The notes under the pieces were generated by a model. That model was not told the DNA's origin. It made no database searches and worked only from the letters and a program-made list of their open reading frames with translations. This document shows positions 55,095 to 64,000 of a stretch of DNA of 64,000 nt, piece by piece; within the stretch, counting starts at the first letter, position 1, and every line of letters begins with the position of its first letter. Both the position numbers and the translations under genes were made by a program. The stretch lies in contig CAJXRP010000001.1 of the NCBI GenBank assembly GCA_913060495.1, forward strand, positions 124,001 to 188,000, in the 5' to 3' direction. Origin of the DNA: an uncultured Gammaproteobacteria bacterium (GTDB lineage: Bacteria > Pseudomonadota > Gammaproteobacteria > Pseudomonadales > Pseudohongiellaceae).

Positions 55095-56060
55095 ATGCAC
55101 GCCGTAATTGAAACCTCAGATTCAAATTTCTTCCAGCACTGGGACAAACTGTGCTCGAACGATCCGGTACAGAATCCAATTTACATGCAGATGCGCTCAG
55201 AATCGCAACTAGCGAGCCGCGGCATAGCAGAGTTTACGGATCGGTCCTTCTTGGTTATGGCGGCTGAAGAGCCCGTCTTTGGTTGCAGTCTCACGATGCA
55301 TTTGGACGAGCAGGGCCGCAAATGCATAGGTTATTTTGGGCGTGAAGCCTTAAGCCATGTGAACCAAGCTACGATGCAGGCCTCGACAAACAGTTTTCGT
55401 CCCGAAGCCATTCGTCTACTGCAAGAACACATCACCCATCTGATAGAAGAGATTCAACCATACACTATCGACTATCTGGACCCAGTAAGCTGCGGTGTTA
55501 TGTCGCCGGTTACTCAAGTGCTGCTAGCAAAAGGTGCGATACCGGTTGTGCAACAAACGCAGATCGTAGATCTATCAAATTCGAAACGTGCTTTACATCG
55601 GGGCCTGACGAAAAGTTGTAGAGGCATGGTTGAATGGGGCAGACGGAATCTAGATATTGAAATCATAAGTAGTGAGTCTTTCGATGTTTCGCTTATCGAC
55701 AACACTGAAGACAGGCTCACTTACGAAGAGCTGATTAAGAAAGACAATGGCTTCATGCTGCAGGCTCGCTATAACAACGAGCCGGTTTCAAGCGGTCTGT
55801 TCGTTCACAACAATGCAAGCTGTTATCTTGTATCTGCAGACAGGGTATCCCGCTCAATCGACAGGCCAGTGTTGCATGCGCTAATTTGGGAGGCGATGCT
55901 ACAAAGCAAAGGCAAGGGGTGTAGCCAGTTTGATTTCGGTAGCACTAGCATCGCCTCAATAAGTGAACAGCCTTCAACGGCAGCTGAAGTTTCAACTGCC
56001 AGCTTTGGTGGAGAATCTCATGCCAGATTAAGAGTGACGCTAGACCGAATGTGCTCCTGA
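55095..56060 (+). CDS. FemAB/GNAT-like N-acyltransferase family protein
   Basis: A 321-residue protein with two GNAT-like halves. In the second half the segment RALHRGLTKSCRGMVEWGRRNLDIEII resembles the FemAB/BioF2 substrate-binding helix. FMLQARYNNEPVSSGLFVHNNASCYLVSADRVSRSIDRPVLHALIWEAMLQSKGKGCSQFDFGST carries the closing DFG-type strand typical of this superfamily. These transfer aminoacyl or acyl groups to cell-wall or polysaccharide amines. The specific substrate cannot be read. It stands alone, 218 bases before the FleQ-like gene, on the same strand. Confidence 0.7.
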   Translation: MHAVIETSDSNFFQHWDKLCSNDPVQNPIYMQMRSESQLASRGIAEFTDRSFLVMAAEEPVFGCSLTMHLDEQGRKCIGYFGREALSHVNQATMQASTNSFRPEAIRLLQEHITHLIEEIQPYTIDYLDPVSCGVMSPVTQVLLAKGAIPVVQQTQIVDLSNSKRALHRGLTKSCRGMVEWGRRNLDIEIISSESFDVSLIDNTEDRLTYEELIKKDNGFMLQARYNNEPVSSGLFVHNNASCYLVSADRVSRSIDRPVLHALIWEAMLQSKGKGCSQFDFGSTSIASISEQPSTAAEVSTASFGGESHARLRVTLDRMCS

Positions 56061-56278
56061 TCAAATCTTCTTAGTCCTCGTAAACTCCTCTTCTACTCGC
56101 CGTCATTTACATCAGGAATAAATCCGTTTACTGCGGCGTGTGCGTTTGACTAATGATCCCCTAGCGGGTCTAATTGAGGCTTAAATCTCGGCGGATGGAA
56201 GCTGCAAATCAGCCTTTGTAGTTGCGTTCTCGGGATCTAGTTTTAGTACTCAATTCCTAGTGCCCCGAGTCGATCATA

Positions 56279-57832
56279 ATGATTGAAAACGCCCAAATTT
56301 TACTAATCGATGATGATGACGAGTCCAGTCAAAATCTTAGAACGGTGCTCGCGTTTCTCGGTGAATCAATCACACCATCCAATTCTACTGCTTGGAAATC
56401 TCAGGTCGCAGAGTCTGGGCTAAAAAGTTCTCAGTTTTCGGCTGCGATAATCGCGAATTGCAACGAGATGGAATTGCCAGCTTTGATTCAGGAGTTGCAC
56501 TCCTGGGAAAGGGGCTTGCCTTTTATCCTGGTGGGTAACCAGCATCTTCTTAATGATCTTGATTCTGAGTTGCTGTCCTGTATTACCGGCCAGTTGCCCG
56601 CACAGTTAAGCTATCAACCTTTGTTAGACGCCCTACATAAAGCCAAAATATTTTATGAGCATTTCAACAGGCTCCGTGACTTCGACAGTGTGCGAGATTT
56701 CAATATGTTTCGCAGCCTTGTCGGTGAGAGCGATGCACTGCAGAAAGTGCGCTATATGATGGGGCAGGTCGCGAACAAAGAAGTGAGTGTGTTGATTACA
56801 GGCGAATCAGGAACGGGAAAGGAAGTAGTCGCGAGAAACCTGCATTTGAATTCGAACAGGTCAGACAAGCCCTTTATTCCTATAAACTGCGGTGCGATTC
56901 CCCGTGAACTTCTCGAGAGTGAATTGTTTGGCCATGAGAAGGGCGCCTTTACTGGTGCGATTGCATCCAGGGCTGGTCGATTCGAATTAGCCGATGGGGG
57001 AACGCTGTTCCTCGATGAAATTGGCGACATGCCATTGAGCATGCAAGTAAAATTACTACGAGTCTTGCAGGAGCGAAGCTTTGAACGGGTTGGTGGCGTG
57101 CACACCCTACAAGCCGATGTCAGAATTCTAGCCGCAACCCATAAAGACCTAGAAGAGATGATTGAGTCTGGTGACTTTCGACAAGATCTCTACTATCGCA
57201 TCAATGTCTTTCCTATCGAGATGCCCTCGCTACGGGAGCGACCCGAAGATATTCCTTTGCTGCTGAATGAATTGATTACCATTATGGAATCTGAGAAGCG
57301 TGGTTCTATTCGCTTCAATTCTGCAGCCATTAAGTCATTAAGTTATTACGACTGGCCGGGTAATGTGAGAGAGCTTGCAAACCTAGTAGAGCGTATGGCT
57401 ATTCTCTATCCTCACGGCATTGTAGGTGTTGAAGATTTGCCCGAAAAATTTCGTGGAGAATCCGATAACAACGTTACTGCGTCCTTGAGTCCTATCAATT
57501 CGGATGTAAGCGTGGTTCCGCTTCCCAAGCGCTCGGCACAAAAAGACGCATCGCCGTTAGATTCGACAAGTGGCTTGTTGCCTCTAAGTGGAATCGATCT
57601 AAAAGAATATCTCGCAAATTTGGAGAAGGACCTTATCGAGAAGGCTCTGTCTGATAGCAGCGGAGTAGTCGCTAGGGCGGCTGATAGGCTGCAATTGGGT
57701 AGAACGACCTTGGTTGAAAAAATGCGCAAGTACAAGCTGCAGAAACCTCAAGAGCCTGATTCATCTTCAAGCTCTGAGGAAGACGTCGAAGGTTCGGATG
57801 CAGCGGCCACAAACAAATCGGCGTCGGTATAG
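56279..57832 (+). CDS. fleQ: FleQ-type sigma-54-dependent transcriptional activator
   Basis: Three-part activator of 517 residues: N-terminal receiver-like domain (about 1-130), AAA+ core (about 145-385) and C-terminal Fis-type HTH. Walker A is TGESGTGKEVVAR (about 173), the sigma-54 contact GAFTGA (about 222) and Walker B GGTLFLDEIGDMP (about 240). The HTH reads VVARAADRLQLGRTTLVEKMRKYKL (about 460-485). The receiver lacks the phospho-accepting Asp (AAIIANCNEM in its place), as in FleQ/FlrA, which respond to c-di-GMP and FleN instead. FleQ controls flagellar genes and exopolysaccharide genes. The stop lies in a three-copy GTATAG repeat. Confidence 0.9.
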   Translation: MIENAQILLIDDDDESSQNLRTVLAFLGESITPSNSTAWKSQVAESGLKSSQFSAAIIANCNEMELPALIQELHSWERGLPFILVGNQHLLNDLDSELLSCITGQLPAQLSYQPLLDALHKAKIFYEHFNRLRDFDSVRDFNMFRSLVGESDALQKVRYMMGQVANKEVSVLITGESGTGKEVVARNLHLNSNRSDKPFIPINCGAIPRELLESELFGHEKGAFTGAIASRAGRFELADGGTLFLDEIGDMPLSMQVKLLRVLQERSFERVGGVHTLQADVRILAATHKDLEEMIESGDFRQDLYYRINVFPIEMPSLRERPEDIPLLLNELITIMESEKRGSIRFNSAAIKSLSYYDWPGNVRELANLVERMAILYPHGIVGVEDLPEKFRGESDNNVTASLSPINSDVSVVPLPKRSAQKDASPLDSTSGLLPLSGIDLKEYLANLEKDLIEKALSDSSGVVARAADRLQLGRTTLVEKMRKYKLQKPQEPDSSSSSEEDVEGSDAAATNKSASV

Positions 57833-57847
57833 GTATAGGTATAGTCG

Positions 57848-58594
57848 TTAGTTATTTCCGCTGACGGTATTCCCGTCTAGCTCGGCCGATTTCAATTCTA
57901 AGCTAATCCGCAAGCCTGATCTGTTGATCTGTTCTATTCGAGCGAGTAGAAAACCCCATTCCACAGCTAGCCAAATCTCCGTTACACGTTCGTCCGTGGC
58001 TTCGCGGACTCTTTCTAGTTTTAGGGTGCTTAGCTCGCCTAGGGGAGTAGTAATAATCTCTTCACCGATTACCCGATACTCTTGGGTCTCAATGGCATCG
58101 CCATCGACGATGGCGAAGGAAAAAGTAGTCTTGTCCTCGATGTTGTCGATTAGCGCCTTTCTTATCGCCAGCTGATAGCTGAGTTGATCCAGCACTCCTT
58201 CTTCGAGTTGCAACTGCCAAGTTTCGTCATCTTCTGTGCTTAGCGCTACTGCTGCGTCCCAATTAAAGAAGATGGCGTGACTCGCCCGACTTACGCCGCT
58301 GAGCTGGTAGGTATAATTGAGTGGAATGACCCGATTGTCTTGGAGGCTAAGTTCGCTGGCCTGTTCTAGCTTTGCGAGAGTCTGTCCTGCAAGGCTCGCC
58401 TCTAATGAATTGCTTAGGCGATACGAATTTTCATCTAGCTTGGTAAGCTTGCGGCTTGCTGTCGCCCCTAGGCCGTTGGCGCTGGCTTTGTACTCGGCAC
58501 TATATTCCAGCAAGGCTGTGCTCTGTGAGTAGCAGATGTTAGCGAAGCTATTGAAGAGGAAAGCGAATAATAGTGCTATCGCTTTACTGTTCAT
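57848..58594 (-). CDS. DUF3108 periplasmic protein
   Basis: A 248-residue protein with a signal peptide (about 1-24, AIALLFAFLFNSFANICYSQS) followed by a beta-rich DUF3108 fold (YSAEYKASANGLGATASRKLTKL ... RVIPLNYTYQLSG ... TPLGELSTLKLERVREATDERVTEIWLAVEWGFLLARIEQINR). Function unknown. It overlaps the purN stop by 4 bases, so it belongs to the purM-purN transcript. The purM-purN-DUF3108 order is common in gammaproteobacteria. Confidence 0.9.
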   Translation of the reverse strand: MNSKAIALLFAFLFNSFANICYSQSTALLEYSAEYKASANGLGATASRKLTKLDENSYRLSNSLEASLAGQTLAKLEQASELSLQDNRVIPLNYTYQLSGVSRASHAIFFNWDAAVALSTEDDETWQLQLEEGVLDQLSYQLAIRKALIDNIEDKTTFSFAIVDGDAIETQEYRVIGEEIITTPLGELSTLKLERVREATDERVTEIWLAVEWGFLLARIEQINRSGLRISLELKSAELDGNTVSGNN

Positions 58595-59241
58595 GAGGCG
58601 TCAATTTGCTCGCCGGTTTCCGGCAGCAGCTGCTCGTCCAGGAAGGCGTCGTTGCCATCGAGTCGTAATCGACCGTCGGCAAACCAAGACGCAACTGTGG
58701 GATACAGCACATGTTCCTTTTCGTGAATTTTTGTCGCGAGACTTTCGGCATCATCAGATGACTCGACAGCAATAGACTCTTGAGCAATTACCGGCCCACC
58801 ATCGAGTTCTTCTGTTACGAAATGCACAGACACGCCGTGCATTTTTTCGCCTGCATCAAGCACCCTCTGATGAGTGTTAGTGCCAGGATAATCTGGCAAT
58901 AGAGAAGGGTGGATATTGAGAATTTTACCTTGGTAGCGTTTAACAAAATCGGCACCGAGTATGCGCATGAATCCAGCGAGTATAATGAGGCCGGGTTCGT
59001 ATTCGTCTATTGCTTGGCTGAGTGCCTGATCGAACAGATCGCGACTCTCATATTGCCGGTGGTCGACTACCGTAGTAGGTATATTGCTTTGTTCTGCTCG
59101 CTGCAGGCCATAGGCGTCTGACTTGTTAGAGATAACACCGCTGATTCTATAGTTTCCAGCGTTACTAAAATCCATGAGAGCTTGTAAATTGCTCCCGTTT
59201 CCGGAGATTAGAACTACCACTGAGCGATGATTGTTGTGCAT
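58591..59241 (-). CDS. purN: Phosphoribosylglycinamide formyltransferase (GAR transformylase)
   Basis: Third step of de novo purine synthesis, using N10-formyl-tetrahydrofolate. The N-terminal VVVLISGNGSNLQALMDF binds the ribose phosphate. IILAGFMRILGADFVKRYQGKILNIHPSLLPDYPGTNTHQRVLDAGEKMHGVSVHFVTEELDGGPVIAQESI carries the catalytic Asn-His-Asp (NIHPSLLP, and the later Asp). 216 residues is standard. It is 17 bases downstream of purM, in the same operon. Confidence 0.97.
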   Translation of the reverse strand: MHNNHRSVVVLISGNGSNLQALMDFSNAGNYRISGVISNKSDAYGLQRAEQSNIPTTVVDHRQYESRDLFDQALSQAIDEYEPGLIILAGFMRILGADFVKRYQGKILNIHPSLLPDYPGTNTHQRVLDAGEKMHGVSVHFVTEELDGGPVIAQESIAVESSDDAESLATKIHEKEHVLYPTVASWFADGRLRLDGNDAFLDEQLLPETGEQIDAS

Positions 59242-59258
59242 GACTTGGCTTTATAGCG

Positions 59259-60332
59259 TTAGAGCATAACTACGGAGGCGTCTTCGTCACTTTCGCGACT
59301 AGCAACACTGCCTAGGAGAAATGCCTGCTCGGAATCCTTGTTAAGAACCTCGAGTGCCTGCTGGGTTTGCTCTGCTGAAACGCAGAGGATCATGCCGATT
59401 CCACAGTTGAAGGTTCTCAACATTTCAGAGTCTGCAACACCGCCGTTCTCCTGTAGCCAGTTAAAAATTTCTGGTCGGTTCCAAGCATCGGCTCGAATCT
59501 GTGCCTGAGCAGATTCTGGTAGTACCCGGGGAAGATTTTCGGTAATGCCTCCGCCGGTTATATGGGCGAGTGCATGAATGTCCACAGATTCGGCTAACGC
59601 GGCGATTGTCTTCACATAAATCTTAGTTGGCTCGAGTAATGTTTCACCCAACGTGCTTTCACCAAAAGCTTGATCTAGCTTAGCGCCGCTGACCTCGATG
59701 ATCTTGCGGATCAGTGAGTAGCCATTGGAGTGGGGGCCAGAGGAGCTCAGTCCGATCAAGTTATCGCCGATGGCGACCTTCGATTGATCGATTATCTTTG
59801 ATTTTTCGACTACACCGACCGAGAATCCAGCGAGGTCATAGTCTTCGCCGGAATACATGCCCGGCATCTCGGCAGTCTCGCCACCAATAAGTGCGCAGCC
59901 AGCTAGTTCGCATCCAGCACCAATTCCGGTAACAACCTGAATCGCACTCGCGACGTTTAGGCCGCCGGTTGCGTAGTAGTCCAGGAAGAACAGCGGCTCT
60001 GCACCACAGACGATGAGGTCGTTCACGCACATGGCTACGAGGTCTATGCCGATTGTGTCGTGCTTGCCCATTTCCATGGCTAATTTTAATTTCGTGCCGA
60101 CGCCGTCGGTTGCTGAGACTAAGACCGGCTGTTTATAACCGCTTGGAATCTCACACATGGCGCCAAAGCCGCCTAGTTCGGAGAGAACTTCTGGTCGGTT
60201 GGTCTTGCGGGTTACGGCCTTTATTTCATCGACTAAGGCGTTGCCAGCATCGATATCGACGCCTGCATCACGGTAGCTTAAAGATGGACTAGAGTTAGAG
60301 GCGGGCTTGTTGTTTTCATCGCCTGATGTCAT
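59259..60332 (-). CDS. purM: Phosphoribosylformylglycinamidine cyclo-ligase (AIR synthase)
   Basis: Fifth step of purine synthesis. The 357 residues include [19 protein letters not shown], the signature [75 protein letters not shown] and [16 protein letters not shown]. The N-terminal extension ([17 protein letters not shown]) is longer than in E. coli. It is divergent from the DUF2066 gene across 216 bases. Confidence 0.98.
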   Translation of the reverse strand: MTSGDENNKPASNSSPSLSYRDAGVDIDAGNALVDEIKAVTRKTNRPEVLSELGGFGAMCEIPSGYKQPVLVSATDGVGTKLKLAMEMGKHDTIGIDLVAMCVNDLIVCGAEPLFFLDYYATGGLNVASAIQVVTGIGAGCELAGCALIGGETAEMPGMYSGEDYDLAGFSVGVVEKSKIIDQSKVAIGDNLIGLSSSGPHSNGYSLIRKIIEVSGAKLDQAFGESTLGETLLEPTKIYVKTIAALAESVDIHALAHITGGGITENLPRVLPESAQAQIRADAWNRPEIFNWLQENGGVADSEMLRTFNCGIGMILCVSAEQTQQALEVLNKDSEQAFLLGSVASRESDEDASVVML

Positions 60333-60548
60333 CGCATGTTTCCTTGGCTGCTCACTGGGAGCGAGATTGTATCTGGAGCGCTAATTTAGTCGCACATTTT
60401 ATCAAGATGCGGTGCTCACGTCAGTGACTAAATGTCCTACTGTCCCTAGCGAACAACTTCCGCTGATAGCTTGCAGGTAGCTAAGGCTAGAGGCAAACAG
60501 CCACGCGGGAATTAACCCCTGTGGAGCAATTTACAGTATTATTCGCCC

Positions 60549-61682
60549 ATGATTGCGCAACTGAAAAAAATCACCCTAGTTTCCCTGCTGATGGCACTGC
60601 CGTTGATTAGCTTGCAGCCTAGTTTAGCGCTGCAGGTCACGGGGCTATATAGTCAGCAAATACCCGTCATCAATGATGGCGAGGCTGAGCGTAATAGGGC
60701 TTTTAAGGAGGCGTTAGCCGCCGTAGTTGTGAAAGTTAGCGGAGATCCACGTTGGTTGGAGAACCCGAGTATTGAGAGAGCTATAGCCCAGGCACAGAAT
60801 TACGTTGAGGCCACCAGCTATATCAGTGAATCCATTCAGCTGCCTCTCGAAGACAATACAGCCTCTGGAGACGCCGACACGGAGCAATTCTATACGGCTG
60901 AACAGCGCATTATTTCAGTTAACTTCGCGGCAGGGCTTATCGACGAATTGCTAGCGGAAGCGAATATACCTGTTTGGGACGGCAATAGGCCTAGTGTATT
61001 GGTCTGGATGGTGTTGCAGAGCTCATCGGGAGACCGTGAATTTTTGACCGCCGATAGCAATCCTGAAATTGTTAAGGTGATGCAGGATTTTGCTCTAGCT
61101 CGCGGATTGCCTATCATCTTTCCTGTTCTGGATTTCGAGGATCGCAGAGCGCTCACCGAAAATATTGCCTGGAATCTCGATGAAGCAGCTATTTCTGGAG
61201 CAAGTGCGCGTTATGGAGCGGACAGCATCTTAGCCGGCCGCCTGCATTTTACCGCTAGTGGTGAACTAGTAGGTCTTTGGCAGTTTCAGTTTCAGGAAGA
61301 AGCGGATGTGTTCGACGGCTTCGATAGTGAACTCCAATCGTATTTGTACGATCCTCTGAATCGAATTACCACGCGACTCGCTGGCTATTTCGCTATCCTT
61401 CCTGAATCGATCGAAGGTGAAACTATTCGGCTTCGCATTGATGGTATCAAGGATCTGAATGCCTATTCTTCCTTGCTCAACTACGTAGAAAACCTCGGTC
61501 TGGTAGATACAGTGACCACGGCGGAGGTTGACGGTGAGAGGATCGAGCTGCGATTAGGTTTGGTGGGTGATACGCGACAACTGTATGAACAGATAGCGCT
61601 AGATCGTGACCTCTTACCAATCAACAACACTCTAGAAGACAGCAGCCTCTCGACGTTGTTGCATTACCGCTGGACCCGATAG
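60549..61682 (+). CDS. DUF2066 exported protein
   Basis: A 377-residue protein with a signal peptide (LVSLLMALPLISLQPSLAL, about residues 10-28) and the DUF2066 layout: GLYSQQIPVINDGEAERNRAFKEALAAVVVKVSGDPRWLENPSIERAI. The C-terminal part contains IDGIKDLNAYSSLLNYVENL. No catalytic function is known for the family. It is the gammaproteobacterial neighbour of hda and of purM. In many relatives a PerM-type transporter separates it from hda; here hda begins only 3 bases after it. Confidence 0.9.
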   Translation: MIAQLKKITLVSLLMALPLISLQPSLALQVTGLYSQQIPVINDGEAERNRAFKEALAAVVVKVSGDPRWLENPSIERAIAQAQNYVEATSYISESIQLPLEDNTASGDADTEQFYTAEQRIISVNFAAGLIDELLAEANIPVWDGNRPSVLVWMVLQSSSGDREFLTADSNPEIVKVMQDFALARGLPIIFPVLDFEDRRALTENIAWNLDEAAISGASARYGADSILAGRLHFTASGELVGLWQFQFQEEADVFDGFDSELQSYLYDPLNRITTRLAGYFAILPESIEGETIRLRIDGIKDLNAYSSLLNYVENLGLVDTVTTAEVDGERIELRLGLVGDTRQLYEQIALDRDLLPINNTLEDSSLSTLLHYRWTR

Positions 61683-61685
61683 CCA

Positions 61686-62384
61686 ATGCCAATTTCTAAT
61701 GCTGATCAGCTAACGCTGGGCGTTGGTCTTAATGACGACGCGCAATTCGAAAACTTCTTCGTAAGCGATGTAAATCAATCTCTGGTGAGTGCGCTCGCCG
61801 CAGGCGGGGAAGAACCGTTTCTCTATATCTGGGGCAATGGCTCACCCGGGCTCAGTCACCTTTTGCAGGCGTCTTGCAACAAGGCCACCGCCGAAGGGCG
61901 CGGGGCCATCTATGTGCCGTTAGCAGATCGCGAGCAGTTTGCGCCACAAATTCTAGAGGGGGCAGAGTCCCTTTCTTTAGTTTGCATCGATGACATCGAA
62001 AATATTGCCGGTGATGTTGAGTGGGAAGCAGCGCTGTTCACTGCGTTCAATGCGATGCGACAGACTGGCACCCAATTACTTGTTGCAGGCCATATGGCCG
62101 CTCAACAATTGCAAATCCAATTGCCCGATTTACATTCGCGCCTGCAATCAGGCTTGTTGTTTCAACTCTTCGAGCTAAGCGATGAAGATAAATTGTCAGC
62201 GCTACAGTTACGCGCAAGGCAGCGGGGTTTTGACTTGCCGGATGCGGTGGGGGAATTTATTTTATTGAGAGCGGAGCGAAACCTGTCAGCTCTAATGGGG
62301 ATATTAGATGAGTTGGATCACAGCTCCCTGCAGCAGCAACGAAAGCTTACCGTGCCGTTAGTGAAGTCCACGCTAGGTTGGTGA
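61686..62384 (+). CDS. hda: DnaA regulatory inactivator Hda
   Basis: AAA+ protein that works with the DNA-loaded sliding clamp to hydrolyse ATP on DnaA and prevent re-initiation. The N-terminal QLTLGVGL is the clamp-binding motif. The P-loop region FLYIWGNGSPGLSHLLQASC lacks a canonical Lys, as in E. coli Hda. LVCIDDIENIAGDVEWEAALFTAFNAMR is the Walker B region, and the sensor/lid part is LQLRARQRGFDLPDAVGEFILLRAERN. 232 residues is the usual size. Position after DUF2066 and opposite DUF2069 is the standard neighbourhood. Confidence 0.95.
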   Translation: MPISNADQLTLGVGLNDDAQFENFFVSDVNQSLVSALAAGGEEPFLYIWGNGSPGLSHLLQASCNKATAEGRGAIYVPLADREQFAPQILEGAESLSLVCIDDIENIAGDVEWEAALFTAFNAMRQTGTQLLVAGHMAAQQLQIQLPDLHSRLQSGLLFQLFELSDEDKLSALQLRARQRGFDLPDAVGEFILLRAERNLSALMGILDELDHSSLQQQRKLTVPLVKSTLGW

Positions 62385-62424
62385 AGCGAGTCTGTCAGAA
62401 ATATTAGCTAAGGAATCAGAACTG

Positions 62425-62805
62425 CTACAGAGGTACGTTGTAGTGATCTCGATATTTCCGAATAAACAATATCATTAGCACGAAGATCACCGTGCACAGC
62501 GTGGCCTCGACCAGTCCCAGCCAGAATCGCCCTGGCTCGAATGCGACCAAAACCCCGTGCATGAAATACAAGAGGATGGCGAATGACACCCAGCCATAGG
62601 TTCGCAGGTTCGCATAGTGCAGACCGCGCGCGAATATCAGTAAGGGAGTGACTTGGATGACCCAGATCACCAAGCTCGCAGGACGAAACTCTCCAAACAC
62701 CATCACCGCGCTAACCACAAAGTAGGCCAGCAAGGCGTAATAGGCAACGAGAGTCGACTTGCGCAATAGCTCGATAGATGGGGGTAGGGTGTTGCTCGAT
62801 GTCAT
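62425..62805 (-). CDS. DUF2069 membrane protein
   Basis: A 126-residue inner-membrane protein with four predicted segments (for example LVAYYALLAYFVVSAVMVF, LVIWVIQVTPLLIFARGL, WVSFAILLYFMHGVLVAF, ATLCTVIFVLMILFI). Function unknown. It starts 10 bases after the wrbA stop on the minus strand; arsC-wrbA-DUF2069 is a recurrent gammaproteobacterial group. Confidence 0.9.
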   Translation of the reverse strand: MTSSNTLPPSIELLRKSTLVAYYALLAYFVVSAVMVFGEFRPASLVIWVIQVTPLLIFARGLHYANLRTYGWVSFAILLYFMHGVLVAFEPGRFWLGLVEATLCTVIFVLMILFIRKYRDHYNVPL

Positions 62806-62814
62806 ATTCTTTAA

Positions 62815-63417
<603 letters not shown>

Positions 63418-63786
63418 TTATTCTCCCTTTCCCTTTTCAATCATGCCGAGGACATCTTCGGGCGGCCTCGCGATAATCGCCTTGTCACCCTTAACCACGA
63501 TGGGGCGTTGTAACAGATGTGGATGCTTCTGCAGCAGATCCAGGACTATCTCCTGACTGAGTGTTTCGTCACCGAGGCCAAGCTCTTCGAAATCATCTTC
63601 GCTGTGTCGAATGATGTCTTGCAGTTGTAGGCCCAGTTTTTCTAGCAGCGATTTTAGTTCTTCGATGCTTGGTGGCGTCTCCAGGTAATAGATGATTTCT
63701 GGGCTGACATCGTTCTCTTCGAGAAGGGCTAAAGCTGCTCGGGATTTAGAGCATTCAGGGTTGTGGTAGATGCGAATTTTAGTCAC
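63418..63786 (-). CDS. arsC: Arsenate reductase-type glutaredoxin-fold protein (ArsC/YfgD)
   Basis: A 122-residue protein of the ArsC fold. IRIYHNPECSKSRAALALLEEN contains the reactive Cys (about residue 12), and HLLQRPIVVKGDKAIIARPPEDVLGMI is the C-terminal conserved arm with the Arg. No arsenite pump or ArsR is adjacent, so the general housekeeping YfgD role is as likely as true arsenate reduction. Start is GTG 63786, overlapping the stop of the upstream gene by 4 bases (GTGA). Confidence 0.92.
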   Translation of the reverse strand: MTKIRIYHNPECSKSRAALALLEENDVSPEIIYYLETPPSIEELKSLLEKLGLQLQDIIRHSEDDFEELGLGDETLSQEIVLDLLQKHPHLLQRPIVVKGDKAIIARPPEDVLGMIEKGKGE

Positions 63787-64000
63787 TTAATGTCTCCTCC
63801 GGAGTCTGCCTGTTGCACTGTTCCATCTGAAAATTTCTTATCTCCCAACTCCTGCTTAACTGTCTCATCGAGAACTTTGTAAAAATCTTTCACTAGGAGT
63901 TGATCGTTTGTAGTCGCTGACTTCAGTGTATCTGCATTGTAGCTGCGTAGTGCTTTCCACACATCATACAAAGTGCAACTCGCCACGGATTTTGTCGGTA
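63783..64000 (-). CDS. Partial gene running off the window end
   Basis: The C-terminal 70 or so residues of an open minus-strand frame that reaches the window edge. Visible sequence: VASCTLYDVWKALRSYNADTLKSATTNDQ... ending GGDIK, with no recognised family. A GTG at 63986 could start a 67-residue protein, but the frame stays open upstream to the edge, so it is probably longer. It overlaps the arsC start by 4 bases and belongs to the same operon. Confidence 0.55.
   Translation of the reverse strand, partial: PTKSVASCTLYDVWKALRSYNADTLKSATTNDQLLVKDFYKVLDETVKQELGDKKFSDGTVQQADSGGDIK

Noticed and set aside
63418-63786. Calling an arsenic resistance operon from arsC
   Set aside because: No arsB, arsR or acr3 gene is adjacent; the neighbours are wrbA and DUF2069, typical of the housekeeping YfgD context.

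Overview
The window is one continuous stretch of a gammaproteobacterial chromosome at moderate GC. The pyrG-kdsA-eno-ftsB-ispD-ispF-truD-pcm-nlpD-fdxA-mutS-pncC-recA-recX series is the Pseudomonas-like gammaproteobacterial backbone. The purM-purN, hda, wrbA and arsC block, the malonyl-CoA decarboxylase and the prp genes suggest a marine member of the Cellvibrionales/Pseudomonadales side. I cannot name a genus. I saw no rRNA, tRNA, CRISPR, insertion sequence or prophage.

Layout. 1-14.1 kb is housekeeping: CTP synthase tail, Kdo synthesis, enolase, divisome, MEP isoprenoid genes, RNA/protein modification and repair, ending in an SOS-controlled recA-recX region with two LexA boxes and a small unknown ORF. 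surE and rpoS, expected in this order, are missing. 14.2-17.9 kb is a three-gene set: an outer-membrane barrel, a periplasmic cupredoxin-like protein and a membrane adenylate cyclase. 17.9-20.1 kb has a DUF1015 gene and an Hsp20 gene with a clear sigma-32 promoter. 20.8-25.2 kb is a minus-strand methylcitrate-cycle operon (GntR regulator, prpB, prpC, prpD) with two matching palindromic operators.

25.3-45.2 kb is a surface polysaccharide locus. ugd is divergent from a long plus-strand operon headed by an ops element, an RfaH paralogue and an EPS-type MarR regulator. The operon encodes an ABC flippase-like transporter, a CDP-hexose branch (rfbF, C-methyltransferase, Gfo/Idh oxidoreductase, rfbG), five glycosyltransferases including a WbuB-like one, an OafA-type O-acyltransferase with SGNH domain, and the complete UDP-L-FucNAc pathway (capE, capF, capG). 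No initiating sugar-phosphate transferase, Wzy polymerase or Wza/Wzc export gene is in the window, so the pathway must be completed elsewhere.

45.2-57.8 kb is accessory: malonyl-CoA decarboxylase, a membrane-anchored HTH protein, a BlaR1/BlaI-like protease-repressor pair with TPR sensor tail and twin operators, an AP2-domain protein, two GT/DUF2064 genes, an orphan FlgM, a thioesterase, a FemAB/GNAT-like acyltransferase and a FleQ-type sigma-54 activator. 57.8-64 kb returns to housekeeping: DUF3108, purN, purM, DUF2066, hda, DUF2069, wrbA, arsC and a gene running off the end.
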